Positions 9,398 to 18,201 of a DNA stretch of 64,000 nt are shown here, piece by piece (the first letter of the stretch is position 1; each line of letters starts with the position of its first letter). Where the stretch lies: NCBI GenBank assembly GCA_963810755.1, contig CAWEOP010000009.1, forward strand, positions 1,116,001 to 1,180,000, read 5' to 3'. The notes under the pieces are model-generated. The model worked only from the letters and a program-made list of their open reading frames with translations. It did not search any database and was not told where the DNA came from. The position numbers and the translations under genes are program-made. This DNA is from FEN-1219 sp963810755 (GTDB lineage: Bacteria > Pseudomonadota > Gammaproteobacteria > Steroidobacterales > Rariloculaceae).

Positions 9398-10533
9398 GGA
9401 CTGCTCGCTCCTACTGTTCTCAACACCCTAGCGCCCAAGCGCACGCGCTGCCGATCCAGGACTCGGCCCGCGAGCTGGCCGCACGCGGCCGCGATGTCGT
9501 CGCCGCGCGGCCGGCGGATGGTCGCGATTAGGCCCGAGTCGCGCAGCGTGCGCCAAAACTCGTCGATCGCCCGCGGCGTCGAGCAACGGAACTCCGATTC
9601 GGGAAACGCGTTGAACGGTATCAGATTCACCTTCGCGGGGCGGCCCTTGAGCAGCCGCACGAGCTGCCGCGCTTGCGCAACGGAATCGTTCACGCCGTCG
9701 AGCAGCACGTACTCGAACGTGATCTGCCGGCTCGCGATGCGCTCCGCGTACCGCCAGCAGGCGTCGAGAAGCTCCGCGATCGGATGCACCTTGTTGATCG
9801 GCACGAGGCGGTCGCGCAGGTCGTCGCTCGGCGCATGCAGGGACACTGCCAGCGCCACGTTGCAGTCGCCGGCGAGGTCGTTCAACCGCGGCACGATGCC
9901 CGCCGTGCTGATCGTGACTCGGCGGCGCGACAGGCCATAGGCCTGGTCATCGATCAGGAGCTGCACGACCGGCAAGACGTTCTTGTAGTTCGCGAGCGGC
10001 TCGCCCATTCCCATGAACACGACGTTCGTGATCGGCGTCGGCTCGAGCTCTCGGGCCGCGAGCACCACCTGCCCCAGGATCTCGGCAGACGACAGGTTGC
10101 GGTTGAACCCCTGGTAGCCGGTTGCACAGAATGCACAGTCGAGCGCGCAGCCCGCTTGCGAGGAGATGCAGAGCGTGCCGCGGTTTGGTTCCGGGATGAA
10201 CACGGTTTCGACCGCTTGGCCCGCACCCACGTTCAGGAGCCATTTGCGCGTGCCGTCCGCGGAGTGCTCCCGCGCGAGCACATCCGGTAGTGCAGCAGTC
10301 GCAATCTCGGCGAGCTGCTTGCGCAGCTCGGCGCTCAGGTCAGTCATCGCGCTGAAGTCGGTCACGTGACGTTGGTAGAACCACTTCATTACTTGCCGCG
10401 CGCGATAGGGCTTCTCGTCGAGCGTCTCGAACAGCTCGACGAGATTCGCGGCCGGCATCCCGAGCAAGCCGAGCTTGGCCGGGTCCTTGAGTCCGGGCTC
10501 GTCGGCAGCGGGTCTTAGCGCGTCCGCGGACAA
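9394..10533 (-). CDS. rlmN: Dual-specificity 23S rRNA/tRNA methyltransferase RlmN
   Basis: Radical-SAM enzyme methylating C2 of A2503 in 23S rRNA and A37 in some tRNAs; 379 aa. The iron-sulphur motif CALDCAFCATG (CxxxCxxC) is present, as are the GMGEPLANY motif and SLHAPSDDLRD. The predicted start is TTG 10533, which overlaps the end of ndk by 19 bp and has GGAG only 2 nt upstream. No better in-frame ATG exists before MPAANL, 25 codons later, so the exact start is uncertain. Confidence 0.95.
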   Translation of the reverse strand: MSADALRPAADEPGLKDPAKLGLLGMPAANLVELFETLDEKPYRARQVMKWFYQRHVTDFSAMTDLSAELRKQLAEIATAALPDVLAREHSADGTRKWLLNVGAGQAVETVFIPEPNRGTLCISSQAGCALDCAFCATGYQGFNRNLSSAEILGQVVLAARELEPTPITNVVFMGMGEPLANYKNVLPVVQLLIDDQAYGLSRRRVTISTAGIVPRLNDLAGDCNVALAVSLHAPSDDLRDRLVPINKVHPIAELLDACWRYAERIASRQITFEYVLLDGVNDSVAQARQLVRLLKGRPAKVNLIPFNAFPESEFRCSTPRAIDEFWRTLRDSGLIATIRRPRGDDIAAACGQLAGRVLDRQRVRLGARVLRTVGASSP

Positions 10534-10946
10534 ATCTCCGCCTCGCTAAAGAAGAAGGAAATCTCTACCGGCGCAGTCGCCGGACCGTCCGAGCCATGCA
10601 CCACGTTCTCTTCGATCGACGCGGCGAAATCAGCGCGAATCGTGCCGGGCGCCGCCTGCTTCGGATTGGTCGCTCCCATGAGGTCGCGGTTCACCTTGAT
10701 CGCGTTCTCGCCCTCGAGCACCTGCACGACGACGGGACCCGACGTCATGTACTTCACGAGATCGGCGTAGAACGGCCGCTCTCGGTGCACCGCATAGAAG
10801 CCTTCGGCTTGATCCTTGCGTAGGCGGATCATCTTGGAGGCGATGATCTTGAGCCCCGCTTTCTCGAATCGTCGATAGACCTCACCGATCAAATTCTTCG
10901 CGACGCCGTCCGGCTTGATGATGGAAAAAGTACGCTCGAGGGCCAT
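10515..10946 (-). CDS. ndk: Nucleoside diphosphate kinase
   Basis: Transfers the gamma phosphate of ATP to NDPs through a phospho-histidine; 143 aa, the usual length. The active-site loop NVVHGSDG contains the catalytic His, and RTFSIIKPDGVAKN opens the protein. A ribosome site AAGGTGAAC precedes ATG 10946. It lies between iscA and rlmN; in related clusters hscB-hscA-fdx-iscX sit before ndk, but here they are missing. Confidence 0.97.
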   Translation of the reverse strand: MALERTFSIIKPDGVAKNLIGEVYRRFEKAGLKIIASKMIRLRKDQAEGFYAVHRERPFYADLVKYMTSGPVVVQVLEGENAIKVNRDLMGATNPKQAAPGTIRADFAASIEENVVHGSDGPATAPVEISFFFSEAEICPRTR

Positions 10947-10992
10947 TGTTCACCTTGGAATTGAGATTGGAGAGAAAAAACTGATCGCGCCG

Positions 10993-11316
10993 TCAGACAG
11001 TGAAACTTTCACCGCAGCCGCACTCGCCTTTCACGTTCGGATTGCGGAACTTGAACGCCTCGTTCAATCCGTCCTTCACGAAGTCGACCTCGGTGCCGTC
11101 GATGAGCTCGAGGCTCTCGTTGTCGACGATCACCTTCACGCCTTCCCGGTCGAAGACGACATCGTCGGGCTCGACTGAATCCGCATAGTCGATCGTGTAG
11201 GCCCAGCCCGAGCAACCACTCTTGCGCACACCGATCCGCAAGCCCACGCCGCTGCCGCGCTTCTCGAGGAAGCTCTTGACGCGCGTCGCCGCGCTCTGTG
11301 TCAGCGAGATCGTCAT
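10993..11316 (-). CDS. iscA: IscA/HesB-type iron-sulphur carrier
   Basis: A-type Fe-S carrier, 107 aa. The three ligand cysteines are visible: GCSGW (Cys about 35) and the C-terminal CGCGESF pair. It begins 3 nt after the iscU-like stop codon and has an AAGGA site in that gap, so it is the third gene of an iscS-iscU-like-iscA unit. Length and position favour IscA over ErpA. It would pass clusters from a scaffold to target proteins. Confidence 0.93.
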   Translation of the reverse strand: MTISLTQSAATRVKSFLEKRGSGVGLRIGVRKSGCSGWAYTIDYADSVEPDDVVFDREGVKVIVDNESLELIDGTEVDFVKDGLNEAFKFRNPNVKGECGCGESFTV

Positions 11317-11319
11317 AAT

Positions 11320-11706
11320 TCAGTCATCCTTCTTCACGTCCCTGTCGAGTGCGCGCCGGCACGCCGTAACCGCATCCTCGATTCGCAACAACTTTCCGAG
11401 CTTCTCCACCGGCACGCCGAGCTCATCCTGCAGCGCACGCACGTCGAGTTGCTCCGCTTCGCTCACGGGCCGGCCCTCTAGCCACTCCGCCGCGCGGCTC
11501 GCGGCCGCCACCGTATGCGGGCAGCCGAACGCCGCGAAACGAGCCGCTTGGATGGCCCCGTCGATCACTTGCAGTTGAAAGCGGATCCAGACGTGCAGCG
11601 TTCGGTCTTCGGCCTCGCCCGCTACCAGACCGCGCGTCCCGTGCGGCAGTTCCCCGGCGTTTCGGGGAGAGTCGAAGCGCCGCACGACCTCCGAGCTATA
11701 TTCCAT
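11320..11706 (-). CDS. IscU-like scaffold protein with degenerate ligand set
   Basis: Homologous to the IscU/NifU N-terminal scaffold (128 aa, opening with FDSPRNAGEL), at the iscU position between iscS and iscA. However, the first ligand region that is normally ACGD reads GEAEDR, and the third that is normally HCS before the LAEDA helix reads GKLLRIEDA. Only the middle cysteine (FGCPHT, Cys62) remains; Cys116 is not at a ligand position. It therefore probably cannot assemble a cluster in the standard way and may be a regulatory or adaptor remnant. The frame is intact and the conserved residues around the missing ligands argue against a sequence error. Confidence 0.8.
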   Translation of the reverse strand: MEYSSEVVRRFDSPRNAGELPHGTRGLVAGEAEDRTLHVWIRFQLQVIDGAIQAARFAAFGCPHTVAAASRAAEWLEGRPVSEAEQLDVRALQDELGVPVEKLGKLLRIEDAVTACRRALDRDVKKDD

Positions 11707-11750
11707 AGACCGGTCAACAGTTTAGCTCAAAACGATCGGCCGAGGCAGGC

Positions 11751-12911
11751 TTAAGCGGAGCACCAAGCGGGCGCCGCGGCCGCGAGCGCACGCAGTCTAG
11801 CGACCTCCGCCGTGACTCGCGTGGCCGCGCGCTCGACCTCGGCCGCGGTCGTGAACCGGCCGACGCTGAAGCGCAGCGAGCTCGCCGCAAGCGTGTCGCT
11901 GAGCCCCATGCCGGTCAAGACGTGGGACGCTTCGGGGCTGTCCGCGGCGCACGCCGAGCCCGCGGACACGGCCAGGTCGCGCAACGCAAGCCGCAAGCTC
12001 TCGCCCTCGACGCCCGGGAACGTTACGTTCAACAGGTGCGGAGCGCGCCTCTTGGGATCACCGTTCGCGCGTATGCCGGCAATCGCCTCGAGGCGCTCCC
12101 AGAGGGCGTCGCGGAGGGCCGCGAGCCGCGGACCCTCGCGCTCCGGCTCCGCGAGCTCGTAGGCTTTGCCCATGCCGGCGATCTGGTGCGTCGCGAGCGT
12201 GCCGGCGCGCAACCCCCGCTCCTGCTCCCCGCCGTGCATCTGCGCCGCCAACGCCACGCCGGGCGCGACGTAGAGCGCGCCGACGCCCTTCGGCCCGCAA
12301 ACCTTGTGGGCCGTGAGCGAGCACAGGTCGACCGGGGCGGCGCCCAGGGCAAGAGGCAGCTTGCCGACACTCTGCGCCGCGTCGACATGCAACCGCACGC
12401 CCCGCTCCCGGCACAGCGCGCCGATCGCCGCAATGTCCTGGATGACGCCGGTCTCGTTGTTCACGTGCATGATCGACACGAGCACGGTGTCGGCGCGTAT
12501 GGCGTCCGCGACCGCGCTCGGCGCGACGCGACCAGCCGCATCCGCCTCGACGTAGCTCACGGCGATGCCGGCATGCTCGAGCGCGCGCGCCGTATCGAGC
12601 ACGGACTTGTGCTCGATACGAGAAGTCACGAGGTGCGGCCGCGAACCGCTGCGCGGCGTGAGCATGCCCAGCAACGCGAGATTGTTGGCTTCGGTCGCAC
12701 CCGACGTAAAGAAGATGCGCTCGGGCGATGCGCCGACGCGCGCGGCGACCTGCGCGCGCGCGGTCTCGACGATGGCGCGTGCTCGCCGCCCTGGCGCGTG
12801 CTGCGAGGACGCGTTCGCGAACTCTCGCTCGAGGCAATCGCGCATGACGGCGACCACTTCCGGATCGAGCGGCGAGGTCGCCGCGTAGTCTAGATAGATC
12901 TCTGCGTTCAC
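11751..12911 (-). CDS. iscS: Cysteine desulfurase IscS
   Basis: PLP enzyme removing sulphur from cysteine for Fe-S clusters and tRNA thiolation; 386 aa. The PLP lysine is Lys203 in LTAHKVCGPKG; the mobile catalytic cysteine is Cys321 in SAGSACAADSPEASHVL. HVNNETG and HVDAAQS are also typical. The ATG overlaps the trmJ stop by 4 bp. No iscR lies upstream, so the usual Fe-S feedback regulator is not encoded here. Confidence 0.96.
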   Translation of the reverse strand: MNAEIYLDYAATSPLDPEVVAVMRDCLEREFANASSQHAPGRRARAIVETARAQVAARVGASPERIFFTSGATEANNLALLGMLTPRSGSRPHLVTSRIEHKSVLDTARALEHAGIAVSYVEADAAGRVAPSAVADAIRADTVLVSIMHVNNETGVIQDIAAIGALCRERGVRLHVDAAQSVGKLPLALGAAPVDLCSLTAHKVCGPKGVGALYVAPGVALAAQMHGGEQERGLRAGTLATHQIAGMGKAYELAEPEREGPRLAALRDALWERLEAIAGIRANGDPKRRAPHLLNVTFPGVEGESLRLALRDLAVSAGSACAADSPEASHVLTGMGLSDTLAASSLRFSVGRFTTAAEVERAATRVTAEVARLRALAAAAPAWCSA

Positions 12912-13639
12912 TTTGTGTAGCGCTTCGCCGGTCCGAGCGAGCTCAGCATCCCGCGTAGGATGCTGACCTCGTTCTGATCGAGCGTGGCGCGCTGGAAGAT
13001 GCGGCGCAGCTTGAGCTTCACCTGCCGCTGATGCTCCGGATGCAGGAAGCCCGAGTCCGTGAGCAGGCGTTCGAGATGCTCGTGGAAGCCCTCGAGCTCG
13101 CTAGCCGTCGCGAGCAGCGCTTCATTGGCGGGACCGATCGGTACGGGGAGAGTCGGCGCCGACATTCGCAGCTCGTAACAGAGCACCTGCACCGACATCG
13201 CGAGATTGAGCGAGCTGTATTCGGGATTCGTCGGGATATGGACGAGCTGCTGGCAGCGCGCGAGGACATCGTTCGTGAGCCCCGACTGCTCGTTGCCGAA
13301 CAGCAGCGCCGCGCGATTCGCCGGAATCCTCTGCCAGATCAGCGCCGCGCACTCGCGCGGGTTCACGACAGGGACCACGATCGTGCGCAGCCGCGCGCTC
13401 GCGCCCGCGACGAAGCTGCAGTCCGCGATCGCGTCGTCGAGGGACTCCATGACGCGCGCGCTCGCCAGGATCTCGTCCGCCCCGGCTGCGCGGGCGGTAG
13501 CCTCATCGCTCGGGAACGCAGCGCGCGGGCGCACGAGCACGAGGTCGCCGAGGCCCATAGTCTTCATCGCGCGCGCGGCTGCACCGATGTTCCCCGGGTG
13601 CGACGTCTCGACGAGCACGATCCGAACCGGAATCTCCAT
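12908..13639 (-). CDS. trmJ: tRNA (cytidine/uridine-2'-O)-methyltransferase TrmJ
   Basis: SPOUT (SpoU-class) methyltransferase modifying position 32 of several tRNAs; 243 aa. Motif 1 is NIGAAARAMKTMGL, motif 2 LLFGNEQSGL, and motif 3 EYSSLNLAMSVQVL. It is divergent from suhB, a conserved pairing, and heads the minus-strand isc-ndk-der series. cysE, often next in the order, is missing. Confidence 0.95.
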   Translation of the reverse strand: MEIPVRIVLVETSHPGNIGAAARAMKTMGLGDLVLVRPRAAFPSDEATARAAGADEILASARVMESLDDAIADCSFVAGASARLRTIVVPVVNPRECAALIWQRIPANRAALLFGNEQSGLTNDVLARCQQLVHIPTNPEYSSLNLAMSVQVLCYELRMSAPTLPVPIGPANEALLATASELEGFHEHLERLLTDSGFLHPEHQRQVKLKLRRIFQRATLDQNEVSILRGMLSSLGPAKRYTK

Positions 13640-13689
13640 CCCTCACGCTCCTGCGTCGGGGCAGACCGGGTTTGCGCGCGCTAGACGGG

Positions 13690-13802
13690 GGTGTGCGTCG
13701 CGCAGGCCTCTTCCGGGGGCCTCGGCGCACAGGGATGTGCGCCGCGGAGCCCCAGGGATGGTGTTTTGGCGTCCCCCGGGAGAGGCCTGCGCGACGCACA
13801 CC
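13690..13802. repeat. 113-bp nested inverted-repeat element (REP/BIME-like)
   Basis: Two outer arms of about 31 bp (13690-13720 and 13771-13802) are near-perfect reverse complements; the outer 20 bp (GTGTGCGTCGCGCAGGCCTC) match exactly and the rest differ at about two positions. Inside lies a smaller hairpin, GGCGCAC-agggat-GTGCGCC, and a second CAGGGAT core follows (CCCCAGGGATGG). It fills the trmJ/suhB intergenic region. Structure and G+C richness resemble extragenic palindromic elements; no similar copy was noticed elsewhere in the window. Confidence 0.6.
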
Positions 13803-13870
13803 GCAAACGCAACGCGAGATGCAAAGACGGTTTGCCTCGATCGGCTGACTATTCTACGCTGCGCGCCGAA

Positions 13871-14668
13871 ATGCACGGCATGGTCAACATCGCGATTCGC
13901 GCCGCCCGACGAGCCGGCGAGCTGATGATTCGTCAGATCAATCAGCTCGAGGCGCTCAAAGTCACCGAGAAAGGCCGGAACGAGTTCGTCACTCAAGTCG
14001 ACGAAGCCGCCGAGGCCGCGATCATCGAGGTGATCCGGGATCATTACCCGGAGCACTCGATCTTGGCCGAGGAAAGCGGTGCCAGCGGCGACCACGAGTA
14101 TCAGTGGGTCATCGACCCGCTCGACGGCACGACCAACTACGTGCATGGCTTCCCGGTGTTCTCGGTGTCGATCGCGGTCATGCGGGCCGGCGAGCTCGAG
14201 CACGGCGTCGTTTACGATCCGATGCGCCAGGAGATCTTCAGCGCGAGCCGCGGCCAAGGCGCGCAGCTCGACGGCCGCAAGATCCGCGTGAGCAAGCGCA
14301 CGCATCTGGAGCAATCGCTGATCGCGACGGGCTTCCCGTACCGCGCGAACTTGAAGCACATCGACAGCTATCTCGAGATGCTGCGCGCGGTCATGCTCGA
14401 GACCGTGGGCATCCGACGGCCCGGCTCGGCGGCTCTCGACCTTTGCTACGTCGCGGCGGGGCGCGTTGACGGCTTCTGGGAGCTCGGCTTGAGCAAATGG
14501 GACATCGCGGCCGGCGCGCTGATCATCCGCGAGGCCGGCGGCAGGATCAGCGACTTCCGCGGTACCGACGGCTACCTCGATAGCGGCAACGTCGTGACGG
14601 GTAATCCGAAGATCTACGCGGCGTTGTCGAAGCTGCTCGCGCCGTTCACGAAGGGCCTCGAGAAGTAA
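13871..14668 (+). CDS. suhB: Inositol-1-monophosphatase / SuhB
   Basis: Mg-dependent inositol monophosphatase family protein, 265 aa, which in enterics also joins the rRNA antitermination complex. Metal-binding motifs LAEESG, WVIDPLDGTTNYVHG and KWDIAAGALI are present. The open frame extends upstream through the inverted repeat, but homology begins at MHGMVNIAIRAARRAG, matching the E. coli N-terminus, so ATG 13871 is chosen. Confidence 0.95.
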   Translation: MHGMVNIAIRAARRAGELMIRQINQLEALKVTEKGRNEFVTQVDEAAEAAIIEVIRDHYPEHSILAEESGASGDHEYQWVIDPLDGTTNYVHGFPVFSVSIAVMRAGELEHGVVYDPMRQEIFSASRGQGAQLDGRKIRVSKRTHLEQSLIATGFPYRANLKHIDSYLEMLRAVMLETVGIRRPGSAALDLCYVAAGRVDGFWELGLSKWDIAAGALIIREAGGRISDFRGTDGYLDSGNVVTGNPKIYAALSKLLAPFTKGLEK

Positions 14669-14673
14669 GCGCG

Positions 14674-14691
14674 GCGCTGGCGGCTCAGCGC
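14674..14691. terminator. hairpin between convergent suhB and secD
   Basis: A perfect 6-bp stem (GCGCTG / CAGCGC) with a 6-nt loop lies in the 16-bp convergent gap and covers the secD stop codon. It could terminate in both directions, but there is no T-tract. Confidence 0.3.
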
Positions 14692-16613
14692 ACGGTGGCG
14701 GGGTTCGCCGCGACGTTCTGGCGACCCCCAATCGACAGCGTCTTCAGGTGCGGCCGCCCGCCGTAGACCAGATTCACGAGCGCGCGCGTCACCGTGATCG
14801 CGGTGAACATCGACGTCGCAATGCCGATCGACAGCGTGACGGCGAATCCCTTGATCGGGCCCGTGCCGAACATGAACAGCACGATTGCCGCGATCAGCGT
14901 GGTGAGGTTCGAGTCGACGATCGTCGAATACGCCTTGTCCCAGCCCGCTCGTATGCTCGCTTGGGGCGACATGCCGTTCGCGAGCTCCTCACGGATGCGC
15001 TCGAAGATCAGCACGTTCGCGTCGACGGCCATGCCGACCGTGAGCACGATGCCGGCGATGCCGGGCAGCGACAGCTGCGCCTGGATGAGCGACATCAATG
15101 CGATCAGCATCACGACGTTCGCGAGCAGTGCGATGTCCGCGATGACGCCGAACACCCGGTACCAGAGCGCCGATGAACAGCACGACGAGCAGATAGCCGA
15201 CGAACGTCGCCTCGATGCCGCGATCGATGTTGTCCTGTCCCAAGCTCGGGCCGATCGTGCGCTCCTGCACCGGCACGATCGGCGCTGCAAGCGAGCCCGG
15301 CGCGCAGCAGCAGCGCGAGCTCCTGCGCCTCGAACGGCGCGAGGCCCGTGATCTGGAAGCGGTTCGAGAACACTCCCTGGATCGTCGCGACGTTGATCAC
15401 GGTCTCTTCGCGATTGGGCTCGCCGATCACCATCTTGCCGTCGCGCTCCACGAGCTGCGGCTTCTCCTCGATGAACAGCACCGCCATCGGGCGGCCGAGG
15501 TTCGCCGAGGTGGTGTCGAGCATCCTGCGCGCCCCCTGCGCGTTCAGGCGCACGAACACGGCGGGTTGACCCTGCGAATACTGGGAGGTCGCGTCCGTGA
15601 GCTGGTCGCCGGACGCGATCACCTCGCGGCGGAGCAGATACGGCCTGCCGTCCTTCATCTTCTGGATCTCGAGCCCGAGCGGCGCGCGGCCGCGGCGCTC
15701 CGCCTCGCCCGGATCGTTCTCGGTATCGACGAGATGGAACTCGAGAGTGGCCGTCGAGCCGAGCACCCGCTTCGCCTCGCCGGGATCCTGCACGCCGGGC
15801 AGCTGGACGAGAATACGGTCGAGGCCCTGGCGCTGCACGACGGCTTCCGCGACGCCGAGCTCGTTGACGCGGTTGCGCAACGTGAGGGTGTTCTGCTGGA
15901 TCGCGAAGTCTTGGCGCTCGCGCAGCGCGGTTTCCGTGAGCTTCACGACGAAGCCCGAGCGCCCTTCCACCTGCGCGGGCTCGATCGTCAGCCGGCTCGT
16001 GAGCTTGCCGAGCTGGATCAGCTGATCGCCCGTGTCGAGCCGGCGAATGATCTCCTCGGCGCGGGTGAGGTCGCCGGGCTCGATGATCGATACCTGGAGC
16101 CCGTCGCTCAAGACGCGCAGGTCGTTGCGGATGTTCGCCTCGCGCAGCCCCGTGCGCAGGTCGGACTCGTACGTCGTGAGGTACTGGCGAATCGCGGAAC
16201 CGAGGTCCACCTGGTAGAGGAACTGCACTCCGCCGCGCAGGTCGAGGCCGAGCGCCATCGGCTTCAAGCCGACGGCCTGCAGGAACTTCGGCGTGCGCGA
16301 GGCGAGCGTCAACGCGACCACGTTGTTCGGCATCGCCTTCGCGAGTGATTTCGTTGCCGCGCAGCTGATCGCCCGTGGTCTCGAAGCGGATCACCGCCGC
16401 CTTGTCGTCGATCGCGGCGTCGATGTACGGGACGTTCGCGTCGGTCAGCGTCTTCTTGATCTGAGCGAGCGTCGCGTCGTCGACGGCCACGCCGTCCGTT
16501 CGCGAGACGTGCACGGCCTCGTCGTCGCCGAATAGGTTCGGTAGAGCGAGCAGCGTCGCGAACGCCACGACGCCGAAAACGAAGAGGTTCTTCCAGAGCG
16601 GGTAGCGGTTCAT
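14685..16613 (-). CDS. secD: Protein translocase subunit SecD, three frameshifts
   Basis: RND-type subunit that uses proton motive force to pull secreted proteins across the membrane; 641 aa if repaired. It has an N-terminal transmembrane helix (LFVFGVVAFATLLALPNLF), periplasmic P1 domain (GLDLRGGVQFLYQVD), and C-terminal membrane bundle (VGMAVDANVLIFERIREE). Extra bases are inferred near 16343, 15297 and 15170. The C-terminus is complete. secF, which normally follows, is absent: the next gene is suhB, convergent, 16 bp away. Confidence 0.92.
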   Translation of the reverse strand: MNRYPLWKNLFVFGVVAFATLLALPNLFGDDEAVHVSRTDGVAVDDATLAQIKKTLTDANVPYIDAAIDDKAAVIRFETTGDQLRGNEITREGDAEQRGRVDARLAHAEVPAGRRLEADGARPRPARRSAVPLPGGPRFRDSPVPHDVRVRPAHGAARGEHPQRPARLERRAPGIDHRARRPHPRRGDHSPARHGRSADPARQAHEPADDRARAGGRALGLRREAHGNRAARAPRLRDPAEHPHVAQPRQRARRRGSRRAAPGPRPYSRPAARRAGSRRGEAGARLDGHSRVPSRRYRERSGRGGAPRPRAARARDPEDEGRQAVSAPPRGDRVRRPAHGRDLPVFAGSTRRVRAPERAGGAQDARHHLGEPRPPDGGAVHRGEAAARGARRQDGDRRAQSRRDRDQRRDDPGSVLEPLPDHGPRAVRGAGARAAAARRARLQRRSCRCRSARSARAWDRTTSIAASRRRSSAICSSCCSSALWYRVFGVIADIALLANVVMLIALMSLIQAQLSLPGIAGIVLTVGMAVDANVLIFERIREELANGMSPQASIRAGWDKAYSTIVDSNLTTLIAAIVLFMFGTGPIKGFAVTLSIGIATSMFTAITVTRALVNLVYGGRPHLKTLSIGGRQNVAANPATVR

Positions 16614-16626
16614 GCGGGCGCTCGAC

Positions 16627-16972
16627 TCAGACGTTCTTGATGGTGTCTTTCGGCAGCACGGCGGCGATCGAGTGCTTTCTGCACCTTCACGTGGACGCCG
16701 TTCGCGACCTCGACGGTGACGAACTGCTCGCCGATGTCCGTGACCTTGCCGAGCACGCCGCCGCCGGTGACGACCTCGTTCCCCGCCGCGAGCGAGTCGA
16801 GCATCGCGCGATGCTCCTTCTGCTTCTTTTGCTGCGGCCGGATCAGCAGGAAGTAGAAGACGACGATCAAGAGCACGGGCAGCAGCAGCGTGCTGAGCCC
16901 GCCCGCGCCCGCGGCCGGGGCTGCGGCCTGCGCCGCCGCGTCACTAATGAAGAAGCTCAATAGGGAATCCAT
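16627..16972 (-). CDS. yajC: Preprotein translocase accessory subunit YajC, one frameshift
   Basis: Small SecDF-associated membrane protein, 114 aa if repaired. A short periplasmic Ala-rich start is followed by one transmembrane helix (LLLPVLLIVVFYFLLI) and the family hallmark RPQQKKQKEH, then a beta domain with GGGVLGKV. One extra A near 16677 shifts the frame; in the other frame the protein continues HSIAAVLPKDTIKNV to TGA 16627. It lies between tgt and secD as usual. Confidence 0.92.
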
Positions 16973-17060
16973 CGTAGGTCCAATTGTTTACGGGCCGGGT
17001 GGTCGCTCTTTGCCAGGTCGCCGTCACTCGGCGCCGCCGCGCGCCGTAGCGGGCGCGCCA

Positions 17061-18201
17061 TTATGGCACAAGGCTCAGGCGACCGGCTCTGCCAGAGTGA
17101 CGCCAGCCGCGAAGTGACTCGAACCGTCCCGCCTCGATCGCGGCGCGCATGCGCTCCATGAGCCCGAGGTAGTAGTGCAGGTTATGGTGGGTCGCGAGGC
17201 GCGCCCCGAGGATCTCGTTGCACTGCTGGAGATGGCGCAGGTACGAGCGCGAATAGTGTGCGGCAGGCGTAGCAGTCGCACGCGGGATCGATCGGCCCCG
17301 TGTCCGCCTGGAATCGGCTGTTGCGGATGTTGAGCGGGCCTTCGCTCGTGAATAGCTGGCCGTTGCGGGCGTGGCGGGTGGGGATCACGCAGTCGAACAT
17401 GTCGATGCCACGCGCCACGGCCTTCACGAGATCGGCAGGGGTGCCGACGCCCATGAGGTAGCGCGGCCGATCCGTGGGCAGCTCGGGGCCGAGTCCGTCG
17501 AGCACGGCAAGGCGCTCTTCTTCCGGCTCGCCCACCGCGAGACCGCCGAGCGCGTAGCCGGCGAAGCCTATCTCGTCGAGACCCGCGAGCGACTCGCGCC
17601 GCAGGTCGTGATGCACTCCGCCTTGCACGATCCCGAACAGTGCGGCGTCAGTGTCGGCGTCGCCGGCAGTCTTCAGCGCGTCGAACGCGGCGCGGCTGCG
17701 TTTTGCCCAGCGCAGCGACAGCTGCATCGACTCTTCCGCGGCGGCGCGCTCCGCGGGGTACGCGGTGCATTCGTCGAATACCATCACGATGTCCGAGCCG
17801 AGCGCATGCTGCATCTCGATCGAGCGTTCGGGCGTGAGATCGACGAGGTCGCCGTTGATCGGCGAGCGGAACTCGACGCCCCGCTCGCTGATCTTGCGCA
17901 GCGTCTGCAGGCTCCACACTTGAAAGCCGCCCGAATCGGTGAGAAGCGGGCGTTCCCAGTGCATGAAACGGTGTAGGCCGCCGTGTGCGCGAATCACTTC
18001 GATGCCGGGACGCAGCAGCAGGTGAAAAGTGTTGCCGAGGACGATCTGCGCGCCGATACCCTCGAGCTCCTCGGGTGTCATCGCCTTGACGCTGCCGTAC
18101 GTGCCGACCGGCATGAACGCGGGAGTCTCGATCGTGCCGCGCCGAAACGTCACGCGGCCGCGGCGCGCCGCGCCGTCGCGCGTCAGAAGATCAAAGCGCA
18201 C
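17061..18201 (-). CDS. tgt: tRNA-guanine transglycosylase, one frameshift
   Basis: Exchanges guanine for preQ1 at the wobble base of GUN tRNAs in queuosine synthesis; 379 aa if repaired. The catalytic Asp lies in LLTDSGGFQV and the nucleophilic region in DMFDCVIPTRHARNG. The zinc site CDCYAC begins just before a single-base insertion near 17257; in the corrected frame it continues SRSYLRHLQQCNEILGARL and THHNLHYY, supplying the His ligand. The start GTG 18201 overlaps the queA end by 11 bp, so the two queuosine genes are coupled. Confidence 0.94.

Noticed and set aside
13691..13870. 60-codon N-terminal extension of suhB
   Set aside because: It is translated inverted repeat; homology to SuhB starts at ATG 13871.
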